Shown here: one piece after another, positions 61,147 through 64,000 of the stretch
Numbering within the stretch: position 1 is the first letter of the stretch
Layout: every line of letters begins with the position of its first letter
Assembly: GCF_040361195.1 (NCBI RefSeq)
Contig: NZ_APNE01000019.1
DNA length: 64,000 bases
From: Salinisphaera hydrothermalis
GTDB taxonomy: Bacteria > Pseudomonadota > Gammaproteobacteria > Nevskiales > Salinisphaeraceae
Direction: 5' to 3' (one strand)
The notes under the pieces: model-generated
The model's database searches: none
The model's input: the letters and a program-made list of their open reading frames with translations, nothing else
Told to the model about the DNA's origin: nothing
Position numbers and translations under genes: made by a program

Positions 61147-62622
61147 ATGTCCGATGCGTCCATGACTTTCACCGACAACGACATCACAACCTACCGCCAG
61201 TTCATCGGTGGCCGCTGGGAAGACGCCGCCGGCAAGCCGCTGGATGTGGTGAATCCGGCCACCGGCGCCATCGTCGGTCGCGTACAGATGGCCACCGAGG
61301 ACGACGCCGAAAAAGCACTCCAGGCGGCGGACGATGCTTTTGCTACGTGGCGGCGCACCACAGCCAAGTATCGCGCCGATCTGTTGCTCGATCTGGTCGC
61401 ACGGATTCAGAACGATACCGAGCGTCTTGCACGCCTGATCACGGCCGAACAGGGCAAACCGCTGTCGGAATCACGCGCCGACGTCGGAATGTGCGCCGAC
61501 CTGATCCGGTTTGCCGCCGAGCATACACGGCGCCTGGAGGGCGACATCGTGCCGGCCGATGATCCGGACGAACAGATCTGGATTCAGAAAGTGCCCCACG
61601 GCGTGGTCGTCGGCATCACGGCCTGGAACTTCCCCGCGGCGCTGATCGGCCGCAAGCTCGGCCCGGCGCTGGCGGCCGGCAACACGATCGTGTTGAAGCC
61701 GTCCGAGGAAACGCCACTCACCGCGATGGAAATCGTCGAGCTGGCGCGCCAGGCCGGGATTCCCGATGGCGTGGTCAACATCGTCAACGGCCACGGCAAG
61801 GACGTCGGCAACCATCTCGTGACGCACGACAAGACCAAGCTCGTCTCCATGACCGGCAGCGTGCGCGGCGGACGCGAGATCAACAAGGCGGCCGCGCCGC
61901 ACCTGAAGCTGGTCCGCCTGGAGCTCGGTGGCAAGGCGCCTTTCATCGTCATGGACGATGCCGATATGGAGCCGGCCGTGGAGGCCGCGATCGTATCGCG
62001 CTTTTCCAACAACGGCCAGGTCTGTACCTGCAACGAACGCATGTATGTCCACGCGGGCATCTACGACGCCTTTCTCAAGCGCTTCAAGGAGCGCGTCGAG
62101 GAACTCAAGGTCGGCGACCCGCTGGCCCACGAAGACGTGGACATGGGCCCCAAGATCAACAGCGGCGAGCTGGATAAGGTCCACGACATGGTGCAACACG
62201 CCATCGAACAGGGCGCAAACCTGGAAATCGGCGGCGAGCGGCTCACCGGCGGCGAATACGACAAGGGCTTTTACTACGCCCCGACCGTGCTCACCGGCGT
62301 ATCCAACGATATGGAGATCATGCAAGAGGAGATCTTCGGGCCGGTCGTGCCGATCATGAAGGTCGATTCCTTCGAGCAGGCGCTGGATTACGCTAACGTC
62401 TCGCAATACGGCCTGTCAGCCTACGTGTTCACCAACAACGTGAAGCGTTTGATGACGACCGTGCATGACCTCGACTTCGGCGAAATCTATGTCAACCGCG
62501 GCGGCGGCGAATCGGTCCAGGGCTTCCACAAGGGCTATCGCAACAGCGGTATCGGCGGCGAGGACGGCAAGTACGGTCTCGAAGCTTATGTGAAGAACAA
62601 GACGATGTATGTGCATTTCTAG
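61147..62622 (+). CDS. aldA: NAD-dependent aldehyde dehydrogenase (AldA-like)
   Basis: A 491-residue aldehyde dehydrogenase most like E. coli lactaldehyde/glycolaldehyde dehydrogenase AldA. Family landmarks: VVNPATGAIVGRV near 33, PWNFP-type loop as ITAWNFPAALIGRK near 157, Glu in VRLELGGKAPFIVMDDAD near 258, catalytic Cys in NNGQVCTCNERMYV near 292, GPVVPI after EEIFG, and GFHKGYRNSGIGGEDGK near the end, the last characteristic of AldA. The ATG at 61147 lies 100 bases after a MITE. The neighbouring betaine-type binding protein allows a betaine-aldehyde role too, but the motifs favour AldA. Confidence 0.87.
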   Translation: MSDASMTFTDNDITTYRQFIGGRWEDAAGKPLDVVNPATGAIVGRVQMATEDDAEKALQAADDAFATWRRTTAKYRADLLLDLVARIQNDTERLARLITAEQGKPLSESRADVGMCADLIRFAAEHTRRLEGDIVPADDPDEQIWIQKVPHGVVVGITAWNFPAALIGRKLGPALAAGNTIVLKPSEETPLTAMEIVELARQAGIPDGVVNIVNGHGKDVGNHLVTHDKTKLVSMTGSVRGGREINKAAAPHLKLVRLELGGKAPFIVMDDADMEPAVEAAIVSRFSNNGQVCTCNERMYVHAGIYDAFLKRFKERVEELKVGDPLAHEDVDMGPKINSGELDKVHDMVQHAIEQGANLEIGGERLTGGEYDKGFYYAPTVLTGVSNDMEIMQEEIFGPVVPIMKVDSFEQALDYANVSQYGLSAYVFTNNVKRLMTTVHDLDFGEIYVNRGGGESVQGFHKGYRNSGIGGEDGKYGLEAYVKNKTMYVHF

Positions 62623-62636
62623 CCGTCCATCCACGG

Positions 62637-62665
62637 AAAAGCCGGCCCGCGGGCCGGCTTTTTTA
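62637..62665. terminator. bidirectional terminator between aldA and the binding protein gene
   Basis: The palindrome GCCGGCCCGCGGGCCGGC at 62641-62658 has AAAA before and TTTTTT after. Serves two convergent genes. Confidence 0.92.
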
Positions 62666-62697
62666 TGCGCGATTGCCCCACCCGCGGCGGTCGACGA

Positions 62698-63660
62698 TCA
62701 GCTGCCGAAATGCTGGCGCAGAACCTCGGCCGCAGGCTGCCCGTCCGCGGCCTTGACGCCCTTCAGCCAGCCGGCCACTTCGTCGAGATGGGCCGCGATC
62801 CACTGGTCGGCGACCTGTTGATGATCCTGTTTCTTGTAGCTCGATTGATACACCCACTGACTCTGGGTGGCTGAATCGACCTGAAACTGGCGGAAAAAGC
62901 GCGCCAGATTCGGATCACGCTTGACGAAACCGGCGCTCGCCAGCGTCAGCACCTGACTGTGGCCGCCGTTCGGCCCCCACAGGCTCTTCGGATCCTTGAG
63001 GATTGTCATATCCAGCGCGACGTTCATCCAGTGCGGCTGCCAGCCACAGAACACGATCGGCTTGTGCTGATCGATCGCGCGCTTGGCCTCGGCCAGCATG
63101 GCCGCCGTGCTGCTGTGCTTCATGTGCCAGTCGCCGAGACCGTACGTGTTGTTCTTGATCGCCTTTTCGACGATGTTGTTCGCGCCGCTGCCCGGCTCAA
63201 TGCAGTGCACGGTGGCATCCACATCCTTGGCGTGTGCCGCGAGCTGGGTGTCGCTGGTCAGACCCTGCTTGACCATGTAATTCGGCACGGCGAAACCGGA
63301 TGTCGCGCCGGTGAGATTCTCGCCCAGCTTCACGATCTTGTGCTGCTTCACATAGGGCATGAAGCTCGAAGCCTGCCCCGGAGACCAGGCGGACAGGTTC
63401 ACGTCGACCTTGTCCTGCGACAGGCTGAGATAGATGATCGGAGCGCTCGCCTTGGTGTACTCGACCGGGTAGCCGAGCGGCTTCAGGATCGCCGCCACGA
63501 CCTGGCTCTTGATCGTGGCACCCGGCCACGGCGGCATGCCGATATTGACCGTGTCGGCCGACGACGAGTCGGCGGCCAGCGCCAGCGACGAACACCCCAG
63601 AGCCGTGGTTGCGGCCAGCAACAGCGCCGCGAACCCACGACAGATCACTTGTTTTCTCAT
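62698..63660 (-). CDS. glycine betaine/choline-type ABC substrate-binding protein
   Basis: A 320-residue periplasmic binding protein of the OpuAC/ProX class. The signal sequence (MRKQVICRGFAALLLAATTALG) could be cut by signal peptidase I after SLALA; a Cys in ALGCSS makes a lipoprotein possible. Tryptophans typical of the aromatic cage binding quaternary amines occur in GMPPWPGATIK, LSAWSPGQ and CGWQPHWMN. It starts VNIGMPPWPGATIKSQVVA like the family. No permease or ATPase gene is within the window, so the rest of the transporter lies elsewhere or further left on this strand beyond other genes. Likely supports osmoprotection. Confidence 0.88.
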   Translation of the reverse strand: MRKQVICRGFAALLLAATTALGCSSLALAADSSSADTVNIGMPPWPGATIKSQVVAAILKPLGYPVEYTKASAPIIYLSLSQDKVDVNLSAWSPGQASSFMPYVKQHKIVKLGENLTGATSGFAVPNYMVKQGLTSDTQLAAHAKDVDATVHCIEPGSGANNIVEKAIKNNTYGLGDWHMKHSSTAAMLAEAKRAIDQHKPIVFCGWQPHWMNVALDMTILKDPKSLWGPNGGHSQVLTLASAGFVKRDPNLARFFRQFQVDSATQSQWVYQSSYKKQDHQQVADQWIAAHLDEVAGWLKGVKAADGQPAAEVLRQHFGS

Positions 63661-64000
63661 ACTCGATTCCCCTTTTGTTATGTCATCAATACGCGCCGCC
63701 CTCGACCGATCGACCAGCGGAGTCGCGGCGCAAACCTATCTGCGGGACACGCTAACCATAGCCCAATGATGTGACGCGGATTGGCGCCACTCTGATCGGA
63801 CCGAGTCCGAGCCAACCGTGTATGACGGCCTTCCCGGTGGCGACCCATTGCGTCGCGCCGGTGATCGGACAGGTCTGTCTCAACCGCTGGGCTCGATATC
63901 GTCGGGCCGAGCCCGCCCGCTCCTGGCCCAATCGAGGGCGTCTAGGTGTGACCTCTCAGTAGATTGTTCATCCGAGCCGCAAGCCTTGAAGCTGATGGGT
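63661..64000. other. 340 bases without a recognisable gene
   Basis: Upstream region of the binding protein, expected to contain its promoter; I could not define it. No open frame has protein-like composition or a ribosome-binding site, and no hairpin or tRNA is evident up to the window edge. Confidence 0.4.

Overview
The window comes from a high-GC gammaproteobacterium. The order tig-clpP-clpX-lon-hupB-(tRNAs)-ppiD, the fadBA pair, the dnaQ-rnhA-methyltransferase-gloB-mltD block and the Exb/TonB set are all typical of that class. A ten-gene Mrp-type cation/proton antiporter operon and a glycine-betaine-type binding protein fit a salt-adapted, probably marine or halophilic lineage. A Salinisphaera-like host is my best guess, but the genus is inferred, not shown.

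Layout. 1-5.5 kb, all minus strand: a sugar-oxidation block (SorC-type regulator, OprD-like porin, zwf, start of pgl). 5.7-19.4 kb: a mobile element ending at an intact tRNA-Ala(CGC). It has a P4-type integrase, an AlpA-like regulator, a lambda-O-like replication initiator carrying its own iteron array, a DnaB-type helicase, a GNAT acetyltransferase, three large phage internal/ejection-type virion proteins, two paralogous DUF2280 (small-terminase-like) proteins and several unknown small genes. It has no large terminase, portal, capsid, tail or lysis gene. That makes it look like a phage satellite (PICI-like) or a strongly reduced prophage, and it is the most interesting part of the window. 19.8-25.5 kb: LOG-family protein, ClpB, an aldo/keto reductase and a leucine-type dehydrogenase. 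25.6-29.8 kb: periplasmic protein, ExbB, two ExbD, TonB, and a convergent OmpA-domain protein. 30-33.4 kb: fadA and fadB with a perfect palindromic operator candidate upstream. 33.6-36.5 kb: a phasin/histone-like protein, an ArsR-methyltransferase fusion and a TVP38-family membrane protein. 36.5-44.1 kb: the Mrp-type operon with three antiporter-like large subunits. 44.1-49.5 kb: dnaQ, rnhA, methyltransferase, gloB, mltD, fabI. 49.6-58.5 kb: the protein-quality-control cluster (ppiD, hupB, lon, clpX, clpP, tig) with tRNA-Asp x2 and tRNA-Val. 58.6-64 kb: an aldo/keto reductase, tRNA-Lys, tRNA-His, a 180-bp tandem repeat array made partly from pieces of the adjacent tRNA-Arg, a 270-bp MITE-like element, an AldA-type dehydrogenase and a betaine-type binding protein.

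How the parts work together. zwf and pgl catalyse the first two steps from glucose-6-phosphate to 6-phosphogluconate; the porin and SorC regulator probably handle uptake and control. FadB and FadA form the beta-oxidation complex. Exb/TonB energises outer-membrane receptors encoded elsewhere. The Mrp operon exports cations using the proton gradient. The Tig-ClpXP-Lon-PpiD group folds or degrades proteins in cytoplasm and periplasm. Within the mobile element, genes are tightly packed and often overlap by a few bases, with only one possible frameshift at the far left, so most of it appears intact.

Limits: all functions are assigned by reading translated sequence and recalling family motifs; no database search was run.
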